A stretch of DNA of 64,000 nt from Gammaproteobacteria bacterium. GTDB lineage: Bacteria > Pseudomonadota > Gammaproteobacteria > Chromatiales > Chromatiaceae. The stretch spans positions 13,063 through 77,062 of the forward strand of contig JAJRUY010000320.1 in the NCBI GenBank assembly GCA_024277555.1, in the 5' to 3' direction. Position 1 is the stretch's first letter. Each line of letters starts with the position of its first letter. A model generated the notes under the pieces. It saw only the letters and a program-made list of their open reading frames with translations, was not told the DNA's origin and ran no database searches. Positions 36,080 through 44,296 of the stretch are shown here, piece after piece. Made by a program: the position numbers and the translations under genes.

Positions 36080-37794
36080 CCAGCGCTGCGGAGTTTCCGT
36101 TCCACACCGCTGCCCTCAACTTCGTTGATCCGTCCCCGGTCGATCAGGGTAGCGCAATCAATTCTATCGGGCAACATGCCATAGGTGTTGCCGGAGCCAG
36201 CCCCCAAGCGTGCTGAGCTAAACGCCTGGGAAACATATTCCGGTGCGTTTCGTAGCAGCAACGAGCCCTGCAGTGCCAGTGCCATTTTCTCGACGATACC
36301 TCGCGCGCGATACTCGATATTATCCTGCCGGGCAAATTCGGCCTGCAGCGCAGAATAATAACTGTCGAACTGCTGATTGCTACCAGTGCCCCTGCCGACT
36401 TCTGCAAGGAAGGCCTCCAGGGAATGTGGATCCCTGTCAATGGCACGCAACACGTCCAGGCATTGCACATTACCCGAGCCCTCCCAGATGGTGTTGATAG
36501 GTGCTTCCCGGTAGAAGCGCGGCATGATGCTGTTTTCCATCACCGCCGAACCGCCAATACATTCCATGGCTTCATAGGCGTGCCCCGGTTGGCGTTTGCA
36601 TACCCAGTATTTACCCACGGCGGTCGCTATGCGGGCGAAACCTGCCTCAAAGTCATTTCCAGCCTGTGATTCATCCAGTGCCTTGGCCACCCGGAAAGCC
36701 ATATGGGTGGCTGCTTCGGCTTCCAGTTCCAGGTCAGCCAGTACGTTCTGCATCAAGGGCTGCCTGTCCAGGTAATTTCCAAAGGCCTGGCGGTGACTGG
36801 TGTGATGGATGATCTGGGTCATGTGCTGGCGCATGGCACCGGCTGACGTGACCAGGCAATCGAAGCGGGTCATGGCCACCATTTCCAGGATGTTGGCGAT
36901 ACCCCGTCCTTCCTCGCCGATGAGCCAGCCCAGCGCACCACGCAGCTCGGTTTCGCACGAGGCATTCGACGCATTACCCATCTTGTCTTTTAACTGGAGA
37001 ATTTGCAGCGGATTCTTGCTGCCGTCCGGGCGCCAACGCGGTACCAGGAAGCAGGAGATGCCACCTTCGGCCTGTGCCAACATCAGAAAGGCATCACACA
37101 TGGGGGCGGACACGAAATACTTATGGCCCACCAACTCGTAGCTACGGCCCGGACCTGGCCGGTCAACGGCATAGGCACGCGTGGAATTACTGCGCACATC
37201 ACTACCGCCCTGTTTTTCCGTCATCGCCATCCCGATGGTGACCGATTGTTTCTCAGTATGCGGCACATTACGTGGGTCATAACCGGTAGACAGTACCTTC
37301 GGAAGCCATTCCTCAGCAATGTCTGCCTGTTTTTTCAAGGTAGGTACCGCTGCAAATGTCATGGTGACAGGGCAACAGTGGCCTGCCTCTACCTGACCGG
37401 TCATGTAACTGCCTGCCGCCCGGGCGACATGTGCGCCATTTCCAGGCCGGGCCCAGGGCGATCCCGCCAGACCCTGCGCCAGGGACGAACCCATCAGTTC
37501 ATGGTAGGCCGGATGAAAGGTCACCCGGTCGATACGATTGCCGTAACGGTCATGGGTTTCGAGTACCGGTTTGACGCGGTTGGCCTCACAGCCCCGGAGG
37601 ATCCATTCGGCACTACCACACGACTGGCCGTAATCTTTAAGGTTCTGAATGGCCCAACCGGCGCCCTCACGCGACAACGCTTCCATTAGCGTGATGTCAC
37701 TGGAGAACATATTGTAGTTCTCCAGAATGGGTGGCATATTTTCAACAATATGGGTGCTGGCAGCACAGGCTTCGGCTTTCGGATATTGGCTCAT
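36076..37794 (-). CDS. Acyl-CoA dehydrogenase, AidB-like
   Basis: The protein has 572 residues from ATG 37794 and matches the long acyl-CoA dehydrogenases of the AidB group: FAD-binding MTEKQGGSDVRSN segment, catalytic Glu in WEGSGN near residue 436, and an extra C-terminal helical domain. Whether it handles an acyl-CoA or an adaptive-response target is not predictable. The start ATG overlaps the TetR stop as ATGA, so tetR and this gene form one operon. A longer frame from 37830 is not supported by a ribosome site. Confidence 0.85.
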   Translation of the reverse strand: MSQYPKAEACAASTHIVENMPPILENYNMFSSDITLMEALSREGAGWAIQNLKDYGQSCGSAEWILRGCEANRVKPVLETHDRYGNRIDRVTFHPAYHELMGSSLAQGLAGSPWARPGNGAHVARAAGSYMTGQVEAGHCCPVTMTFAAVPTLKKQADIAEEWLPKVLSTGYDPRNVPHTEKQSVTIGMAMTEKQGGSDVRSNSTRAYAVDRPGPGRSYELVGHKYFVSAPMCDAFLMLAQAEGGISCFLVPRWRPDGSKNPLQILQLKDKMGNASNASCETELRGALGWLIGEEGRGIANILEMVAMTRFDCLVTSAGAMRQHMTQIIHHTSHRQAFGNYLDRQPLMQNVLADLELEAEAATHMAFRVAKALDESQAGNDFEAGFARIATAVGKYWVCKRQPGHAYEAMECIGGSAVMENSIMPRFYREAPINTIWEGSGNVQCLDVLRAIDRDPHSLEAFLAEVGRGTGSNQQFDSYYSALQAEFARQDNIEYRARGIVEKMALALQGSLLLRNAPEYVSQAFSSARLGAGSGNTYGMLPDRIDCATLIDRGRINEVEGSGVERKLRSAG

Positions 37795-38417
37795 GATAGT
37801 TCTCTCTTGCTGCCGGCAGCCCTGAGGCAAAGCCGACAGATCTCTTCAGTTAAATGTTTCTGTTGTAATGGGTTAAAGCTCTGGGCAGTCGGGGCCAGCG
37901 GGCCCACCAGGGATTCCGCCAGCATTCCAACCATTGCTGCGGCGGCTATACTGGTGTCCATGGCTACGAACTCGCCACTGCTGACACCTTCTGCAAGGAG
38001 GGCCTGGAATAATTCTGCGTAGGCCCGGCGAAAATTGAGACGCTCCTGCTCCAGGGCCGGGTCCAGGGGTTCAGCAATCAGGGCATAGGCCAGGTGTCGA
38101 CCACGGATAGCCCGACTGGCAAAGTTACGAACTGTGTTTGCCAATCGCCCGGTCGCGTTGCCGCTACCCTGCGTAAATTTCCTGACCTCATCTACCTCCC
38201 GCTGGGAGGCATTGCGGAACAATTCAGTACACAGTGCGGTTTTATTGTGGAAATGCCGGTACAAACTACCGGTGGCGACACACGCATCCGCTGCAACTAC
38301 GCTCATGGACACCGCAGCAAAGCCCCCCGACAACACTCGCTGCTGTGCGGCGTCCAGTATGCGTTGCCGGGTGCTCAACCGGTGTGCTTCTGTCTTTGCT
38401 GTCGCTCGATATGCCAT
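37791..38417 (-). CDS. TetR-family transcriptional regulator
   Basis: The 208-residue protein has a typical TetR helix-turn-helix (ILDAAQQRV..FAAVSMSVVA..SLYRHFHNK, residues about 18-60) and a divergent ligand-binding domain. It should repress until a ligand, probably an acyl-CoA, binds. Two operator-like palindromes overlap its start codon, so it appears autoregulated together with the acyl-CoA dehydrogenase gene. Confidence 0.88.
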   Translation of the reverse strand: MAYRATAKTEAHRLSTRQRILDAAQQRVLSGGFAAVSMSVVAADACVATGSLYRHFHNKTALCTELFRNASQREVDEVRKFTQGSGNATGRLANTVRNFASRAIRGRHLAYALIAEPLDPALEQERLNFRRAYAELFQALLAEGVSSGEFVAMDTSIAAAAMVGMLAESLVGPLAPTAQSFNPLQQKHLTEEICRLCLRAAGSKRELS

Positions 38418-38474
38418 AATATGAACTGTGATTCATTACTTTCTGTAAGAATTGAACCACAATTCATATTATGG
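38414..38474. promoter_or_regulatory. Double TetR-type operator at the TetR gene start
   Basis: Two copies of TGAA-N6-TTCA (38422-38435 and 38453-38466) lie 31 bases apart. They sit inside a larger inverted repeat with perfect 12-base arms CCATAATATGAA/TTCATATTATGG (38414-38425 and 38463-38474). The left arm covers the TetR start codon. This matches two-dimer repressor binding. Confidence 0.55.
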
Positions 38475-39450
38475 TGCAAGTGAGTGGGAACGAAACCCGG
38501 GAATCCGGACTGGCTCTGCGTTGTGTCCTGGTCCGTTCTTTGCACCAGCGCCCCGGTGGCATGCCGTACCAGCGCTGGAAGGCATTGTTGAAAGCGGCCT
38601 GGTCAGCGTAACCCAGCATGGCGGCAACCTGGGACAGAGTTGCACGGGTTTCCAGCAGGTAATCCACGACCAGGTCCTGACGCGTCCGGTCGACAATACC
38701 ACGAAAGTCAGCCCCCAAACTGCGTAGTTCCCGCTGCAGTGTCCGTGGGTGCATAGCCAGGACATCGGCGACATTTTGCAGGGTACATCGCCCCGTAGGT
38801 AATAACTGATGTACCAGTAGCACGACCCTGCGGAAGCGGTTGTCTCCGGTCCCGCCAAGATGGTCTCTCACGTAGTTAACCGCAATATTTCGGAACTCGG
38901 GATTGGCAGTAGGTACCGGCTTTGCCAACACCTCTTTTGGCAAGGTGAAGGCATTCAGTGAACCATCAAAATCCAGGTGAGCGCCAAAGCGGCGTTGCAA
39001 TGGGCGCAAATCGTCCGCCCTGCAATGCGTGAACTGAATATGCCCGGCGTAAAACCCCGGCCCAATCAGCATATTGAGGATGCTTTGGCCTATACCCATA
39101 CTCAGCTCGTTGATCTGCCGCCTGGCGCGCAGTCCGGGAATCAACACCTCGAAAGTCAGCAGTGTGTGGCTCGAATCCGCGTCTACCAGTTGCACTGATG
39201 CGGCAGTGGTGTGTACATAGAAAAAGGTCGTGATAGCCCTCAGCGATGCAGCCACCGTATCCGAATAGTGTGCAATCAATGCCGCCGGGCCCAAAATATT
39301 CAGATCCTGGTAATAGGAAAGTCGTAAGCCGAAATCCGGGCATTCCAGCTCACGCGCACAATTTTCCAGCAACTCGATCATCGCCGCATAAGAAATCCGG
39401 TTGTCCGGCGAGGCCAGCGCAACAGGGTCTATGCCGTTCCTCCGCAGCAA
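38464..39450 (-). CDS. AraC-family transcriptional regulator (ligand domain plus HTH)
   Basis: A 328-residue frame with an N-terminal arabinose-binding-like domain and a C-terminal AraC DNA-binding region (LQNVADVLAMHPRTLQREL about residues 243-261, and YADQAAFNNAFQRWYG at about 291-306). The N-terminus begins at TTG 39450; no in-frame ATG exists before an upstream stop at 39481, so the start is uncertain. The sequence LRLLRRNGIDP at the beginning fits the usual family start. It points away from the glycyl radical gene and probably controls it. Confidence 0.75.
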   Translation of the reverse strand: MLRRNGIDPVALASPDNRISYAAMIELLENCARELECPDFGLRLSYYQDLNILGPAALIAHYSDTVAASLRAITTFFYVHTTAASVQLVDADSSHTLLTFEVLIPGLRARRQINELSMGIGQSILNMLIGPGFYAGHIQFTHCRADDLRPLQRRFGAHLDFDGSLNAFTLPKEVLAKPVPTANPEFRNIAVNYVRDHLGGTGDNRFRRVVLLVHQLLPTGRCTLQNVADVLAMHPRTLQRELRSLGADFRGIVDRTRQDLVVDYLLETRATLSQVAAMLGYADQAAFNNAFQRWYGMPPGRWCKERTRTQRRASPDSRVSFPLTCTII

Positions 39451-39488
39451 GCGCAGAAAATATTTTCCCCCATCAAACCGTCAAGTCA

Positions 39489-41951
39489 TTGGGACAAATC
39501 GGCTACGAAGAAGACAGCTGGGGTGTCGGCGTTTCCGGCGTGGTGAATGACCCTTCGCCGTTTCCGCGGATCAACCGATTAAGGGATTGGTACCTCGACG
39601 AATGCCCTTGTACCATTGATGCTGAGAGGGCTGTGTTGCTTACTGAAGCCTACAAAAAATTTGAGAACGAACCCCAACTGATCAAGGTCGCCAGAGCATT
39701 GGCCCATGTGATGCGCAATGTTACGCTGCACATTGTTGATGGTCAGTTGCTGGTCGGCGACAGCGCTGCACCACCCAAGTCCTGCCCGATCTATCCGGAA
39801 TTCTCCTACTCGTGGATCGCTAACGAATTGAGTGAGTTTCCGCCCCGCGAACGGCCGAACAACCGCTATGACTACAACGACGACACCGAGAGACAATTGC
39901 TGGAAATCACGGATTACTGGCAAGGCAAAACGGTATCCGACAGCATACTTGACCGCATGACGCCGGAAGAGATGAAGGGCGACTTCATGGGCATTATGCT
40001 GTACTCCACGAGTCTCTATCACATCGCTGGCGTGGGACACCTGGTTCCCGACTTCGACACGCTCTTAAAGAATGGTTACGGGGGCTTGCAGCAGGATGTA
40101 CAGGACCGGCTCAACGCCCTCACCGGTGATGACCCGGATACAGAAGAACAACGCCATTTCTACCATGCCCAACTTATTACGCTGGACGCGACGATTGACT
40201 ACATCAGGCGATACGCCGCGCTGGCCCGGGAAAAAGCTAATACTGCAGGTGGCCAGCGCCGCGATGAACTTCTGCGAATGGCGGACAATATCGAATCGAT
40301 CTCCACCAATCCGCCGGAGACTTTCTGGCAGGCATACCAACTGGTGCATTTCGCCTGGAGTATCATCCAGATCGAGTCCAACGGTCACTCGGTCTCTTGG
40401 GGCAGGTTGGACCAGACCTTGTATCCATTCTTCCTCAAGGACCTGGCCCAGGGCACTGCCAGTCGCGAGTTCATGCAGGAAGTGATCGAATGTCACGCGC
40501 CGCTGTGTGCCAGTTTCATGAAACTACGCGATTGGGTAACCACCCAGGCCAACAGTGGACGGGGACTGGGCACAATGACAGTGACGCTGGGGGGTGTGGA
40601 CGCCGACGGCAATGACGCAAGCAACGAGCTTTCCGGCATGTTCATAGACATGGTCGCGCACACTCGTCTGGGATATCCCTGGACTGCTGCCCGCTTCCAT
40701 GAGAACACACCGGAGTGGTTCTCGGCTAAAGTGGCCAAGGCCATGCGCATGGGCACCGGCGAGCCGAAGATTTTTAGTGACCAGGTCATCATCCCAACGA
40801 TGAAGCTGCGGGGTATTTCCGATGAAGACGCCCACAATTATGCCATTGTCGGTTGCGTTGAATTGAGCGTTCCCGGACGAGAGTATGGCTGGCACGATTC
40901 AGCTTATTTCAGCATTGCACGGGTGTTGGAGCTGGCGATTAATGATGGTTACGCCATCGGCCATGAGGACAAGGGCCGGCTGGGACCGGCAACCGGTAAC
41001 CTGGAAGACTTTCAGTTTTTCGAAGAAGTGCAAAAAGCCTACGAGGAGCAAATGGCTTACTGGGTTGAGACGCAGGCCCGCAGCACGGACATCATGGATG
41101 ACGTGCATCGTGAAATGAAACCGCTGCCCTATCTGTCTTTGTTGATTGAGGGGTGTACCGAAACTGGAAAAGATGTCAACACCGGAGCCGCTCCCTACAA
41201 CTTCACCGGCCCCCAGGCGACTGGCGTTGCCTCAACGGCCGACAGTCTGGCCGTGATCAAGCAACTGGTATTTGAAGAGAAGAAGGTCAGCGCCGGCGAG
41301 CTGATGGACGCGATCAAGTCAGACTGGGAGGGGTTCGACGCCCTGTATCACCTGGTCAACAGCGACAAGATGCACCAGTACGGCAATGATGATGATTACG
41401 CTGATGAACTGGCCATCTACGCAACGGATGTCTATTGTGACAAGGTTGAAGGAAGGCCGAACCCACGAGGTGGCATCTACCAGCCAGGCGTGTACACGGT
41501 CTCTGCCAATGTGCCTTTCGGTATGGTACAGGCGGCTTCACCTGACGGACGCAAGGCTCACGAGCCGTTGTCTGACTGTATCGGACCCGTTCACACCTAT
41601 GTTGGTTCGCACGACCGCAAGGGTCCCACTGCGGTGATCAAATCCGCCAGCAAGCTCCACCAGCAGCGGATGTCCAACGGAACACTACTCAACCTGCGGT
41701 TCTGCCCCAGCAGTCTCTGCGGGGAAAGTGGTGTCAAGAACCTGGTGTCTCTGGCCACAGCCTACTTCAGGAAAGGCATGCACATGCAGATCAATGTTCT
41801 CGGCCGCGAATTGCTGGAAGACGCTTACCAGCACCCCGAGAAGTATCGTGGGCTCATGGTGCGGGTTGCGGGGTACAGCGCCCAATGGTCCGATCTTAGC
41901 GATGAACTGCGCCGGGATATCATGACCCGAACAGAGATGTCCTTCGACTGA
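39489..41951 (+). CDS. Glycyl radical enzyme (eliminase/lyase class)
   Basis: Up to 820 residues with the catalytic motif GCVE (Cys codon 40854-40856, with the eliminase-type Glu two residues on) and the glycyl radical loop RVAGYSAQW (Gly codon 41871-41873). The segment after GCVE, PGREYGWHDSAYF, resembles the glycerol/propanediol dehydratase, CutC and hydroxyproline dehydratase group. Substrate is not predictable. The start is uncertain: TTG 39489 and GTG 39540 are possible, neither with a good ribosome site. The enzyme is oxygen-sensitive and needs the activase encoded 16 bases downstream. Confidence 0.88.
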   Translation: MGQIGYEEDSWGVGVSGVVNDPSPFPRINRLRDWYLDECPCTIDAERAVLLTEAYKKFENEPQLIKVARALAHVMRNVTLHIVDGQLLVGDSAAPPKSCPIYPEFSYSWIANELSEFPPRERPNNRYDYNDDTERQLLEITDYWQGKTVSDSILDRMTPEEMKGDFMGIMLYSTSLYHIAGVGHLVPDFDTLLKNGYGGLQQDVQDRLNALTGDDPDTEEQRHFYHAQLITLDATIDYIRRYAALAREKANTAGGQRRDELLRMADNIESISTNPPETFWQAYQLVHFAWSIIQIESNGHSVSWGRLDQTLYPFFLKDLAQGTASREFMQEVIECHAPLCASFMKLRDWVTTQANSGRGLGTMTVTLGGVDADGNDASNELSGMFIDMVAHTRLGYPWTAARFHENTPEWFSAKVAKAMRMGTGEPKIFSDQVIIPTMKLRGISDEDAHNYAIVGCVELSVPGREYGWHDSAYFSIARVLELAINDGYAIGHEDKGRLGPATGNLEDFQFFEEVQKAYEEQMAYWVETQARSTDIMDDVHREMKPLPYLSLLIEGCTETGKDVNTGAAPYNFTGPQATGVASTADSLAVIKQLVFEEKKVSAGELMDAIKSDWEGFDALYHLVNSDKMHQYGNDDDYADELAIYATDVYCDKVEGRPNPRGGIYQPGVYTVSANVPFGMVQAASPDGRKAHEPLSDCIGPVHTYVGSHDRKGPTAVIKSASKLHQQRMSNGTLLNLRFCPSSLCGESGVKNLVSLATAYFRKGMHMQINVLGRELLEDAYQHPEKYRGLMVRVAGYSAQWSDLSDELRRDIMTRTEMSFD

Positions 41952-41967
41952 AAGGGCTGCCAGGGTC

Positions 41968-43020
41968 ATGTTTTGCGAAGTTCATGAAGCATCGGGAACC
42001 GGGAGCGCCGCACTGTCAGGAGAGGCGGCGCAGAACCACATCATGATGACAGAATACGACACCGGGCTAACCGGAACGGTGTTCGACATCCAACGCTTCA
42101 GCGTACATGACGGGCCGGGTATCAGGACGGTGGTCTTTATCAAGGGTTGCTCCCTGCGTTGCATCTGGTGCAGTAATCCCGAGAGCATAAAACGAAGACC
42201 GCAGATCGGAATCTACCCGGACCGCTGTATCGGCACCGGTAAGTGTGGCGAGTGTCTTGAAGCTGTCCCCGCTGCCGACCTGTTAATCGTAAAGGAGCGC
42301 AAGGTCGTCGGCTTGAATACCGATCGACCGGAAGTTTGCCTGCCGTGCGCCGCAGTCTGCCCGACCGGTGCCCTCAAGGTCTGGGGCGAGAAGACCACGG
42401 TGGGTGAAGTCATGACAGAGGTGCTGTCGGACCGGCAGTTTTACGAGGAATCCGGTGGCGGCCTGACACTGTCTGGCGGAGAATCACTCATCCAGGCCCG
42501 GTTTGCCGTTGAACTATTGAAAGCGGCCCATGTGGAGGGGTTAAATACCTGCGTTGAAACCGCACTGAATTACGACGCAGAGGTTCTCGACAAGGCCCTT
42601 CCCTATATGGATCTGGCTTATTGCGATTTGAAACACATGGACTCCGGGGCCCACAAACGCTTTACCGGCGTTGCCAATGAACGGATTCTCGAAAACCTGA
42701 AGAAAATCGTTGATTCAGGTACGCGCGTGGTCATCCGCATACCGGTTGTTCCCGGGCACAACGGTACCGAGGAGAACCTAAGGGCAACGGCAAAATTCCT
42801 GGTCGATGACATCGGTGGCAACGTGGTCCAGATTCAGCTGTTGCCGTTCCGCAAGCTGGGCGTTGAGAAATACGCTGCACTCGGAATGCCTTATCCAATG
42901 AAAGACTTTGAGGCACCGCCGCGCGACGTATGGGAACGGGATATCCGGCAGTTCGCCGCTATGATGTCCGCCTACGGACTTAATGCAGTCGCCGGCTCCG
43001 GGGCCAGAATCCCAAAATAG
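41968..43020 (+). CDS. Glycyl radical enzyme activating protein (radical SAM)
   Basis: The radical SAM cluster motif KGCSLRCIWCSNPES (CxxxCxxC) is followed by a ferredoxin-like insert with many cysteines, including RCIGTGKCGEC and CLPCAAVCPTG, able to bind two further [4Fe-4S] clusters. This is the activase type of glycerol dehydratase and related enzymes. It makes the glycyl radical on the enzyme encoded just upstream. The first ATG 41968 gives an unusual 25-residue leader; ATG at 42043/42046 would start with MTEYDTG and matches family length better. Confidence 0.92.
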   Translation: MFCEVHEASGTGSAALSGEAAQNHIMMTEYDTGLTGTVFDIQRFSVHDGPGIRTVVFIKGCSLRCIWCSNPESIKRRPQIGIYPDRCIGTGKCGECLEAVPAADLLIVKERKVVGLNTDRPEVCLPCAAVCPTGALKVWGEKTTVGEVMTEVLSDRQFYEESGGGLTLSGGESLIQARFAVELLKAAHVEGLNTCVETALNYDAEVLDKALPYMDLAYCDLKHMDSGAHKRFTGVANERILENLKKIVDSGTRVVIRIPVVPGHNGTEENLRATAKFLVDDIGGNVVQIQLLPFRKLGVEKYAALGMPYPMKDFEAPPRDVWERDIRQFAAMMSAYGLNAVAGSGARIPK

Positions 43021-43093
43021 CCAGCTATCCAACCTCGCGCAAACGCATTAAATCACCGGCAGCCAATAGCAGCTCAAGGAGCAAAAGGAATTT

Positions 43094-44176
43094 TCAGGCA
43101 GTCGTTGCCTGGAGTATCTCAACTTTATAACCGTCCCTGTTTGACAAAAAATCCGCGCCCACCAACATGGAAGCGGTAAAATACCCCCCTCCCTTAGCAT
43201 CATCTTCGGCCTTGAGCGCAATGGCGACCGCTGTTTCAGCGGTAAGATCATAAACACTGGGGCCGGTAACGGTCCCGCTGCACTCCCGGCCATCATCTGT
43301 ACTCACACGTCCCCAAAACTCAGTATGGGTGTTAGCGCGGGTTTTTTCATCCGGACCATCGTCAAGAAATTTTCCTGCCAGTGAAATCATCCATTTCTGC
43401 AGGCCAGCACTGGATAACAATCCACGCATTGGATTTGATAATCGAGTCAACCAGCAGGCATAAACCGGCAGCGCCCCATAAACGATTGCACTGGGGATGC
43501 CGGTGGAAATTTGTGTGGTAAACACATCCCCCCAGGGCAGACTGACAGCCCACAGCTCAGAGCGTGGGAATGGGACCTTGCGAATACGGTAACCGAGCTT
43601 AACGTTTTTCAGCTTACCTTCTTCGCGTATCAGACAACCTTCACCAATACTCCCAATGGCTGTTCTGGTTGTTCCCATGCTGGGAAGCGTACCAAAGTCG
43701 AAGGCCAATTCCAGTTGGCTTGCATCCGGTAATTTAAGCTTCAATAAAGCGGCCAGGCAATCCGTTGGTACAATGTCAAAGCCCACACCCGGGCATAATA
43801 TGGTCTGTTGCCTGATGGCTGTATCATGCCGCTGATGGGCAGCCTGGAAAACAGAGATCTCTCCGGTCACGTCAAAATAGTGCACGCCATGTTCCAGGCA
43901 GGCATCCATAATGGGTTCTGCCGTTACCTCAAAAGGGCCCGCACAATTAATCAGTGTGCCGACACTATCAAGGTGGTCAGCGGTATCATTAACGCTAAAC
44001 GCCCTTATTGGCAGATCATATCTCTCAGCAAGAAGTTTAAGACTGGCTTCGTTACGGCCGGCAAGGATTGGTTTTCGCCCATTCCTGAGCGCTTCATTTA
44101 CAATTAACTCTCCGGTGTAACCATAGGCTCCATAGATGAGCCAGTTTTTGCGATCTGATATGGTCATAATATTCAT
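43094..44176 (-). CDS. Saccharopine-dehydrogenase-like NAD(P)-dependent reductase
   Basis: The 360-residue protein has the Rossmann start WLIYGAYGYTGELI and a second strand with AGRNEASL, the trans-acting enoyl reductase/saccharopine dehydrogenase family. Members reduce unknown lipid intermediates, for example in phthiocerol or polyketide synthesis in mycobacteria, but bacterial family members are mostly uncharacterised. It is a paralogue of the protein at 50811-51932 (shared YGAxGYTG and the NxxGPF segment). It is transcribed alone, between the activase gene and the MBL hydrolase. Confidence 0.78.
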   Translation of the reverse strand: MNIMTISDRKNWLIYGAYGYTGELIVNEALRNGRKPILAGRNEASLKLLAERYDLPIRAFSVNDTADHLDSVGTLINCAGPFEVTAEPIMDACLEHGVHYFDVTGEISVFQAAHQRHDTAIRQQTILCPGVGFDIVPTDCLAALLKLKLPDASQLELAFDFGTLPSMGTTRTAIGSIGEGCLIREEGKLKNVKLGYRIRKVPFPRSELWAVSLPWGDVFTTQISTGIPSAIVYGALPVYACWLTRLSNPMRGLLSSAGLQKWMISLAGKFLDDGPDEKTRANTHTEFWGRVSTDDGRECSGTVTGPSVYDLTAETAVAIALKAEDDAKGGGYFTASMLVGADFLSNRDGYKVEILQATTA

Positions 44177-44296
44177 TATCAGGTCCGCCTTGGTGAAATG
44201 TCCGGGTCAATGCTCCACCGCCGTATACTCCCAACTCACCGTACCCCAGGTTATCTACAATGTATGGTTAAGGTTCTCCTCAAGGTGCAAAGAGTA

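Noticed and set aside
36076..37830. Start of the AidB-like acyl-CoA dehydrogenase at 37830
   Set aside because: The earlier start lacks a ribosome site and overlaps the TetR gene; ATG 37794 overlaps its stop as ATGA and is the likelier start.
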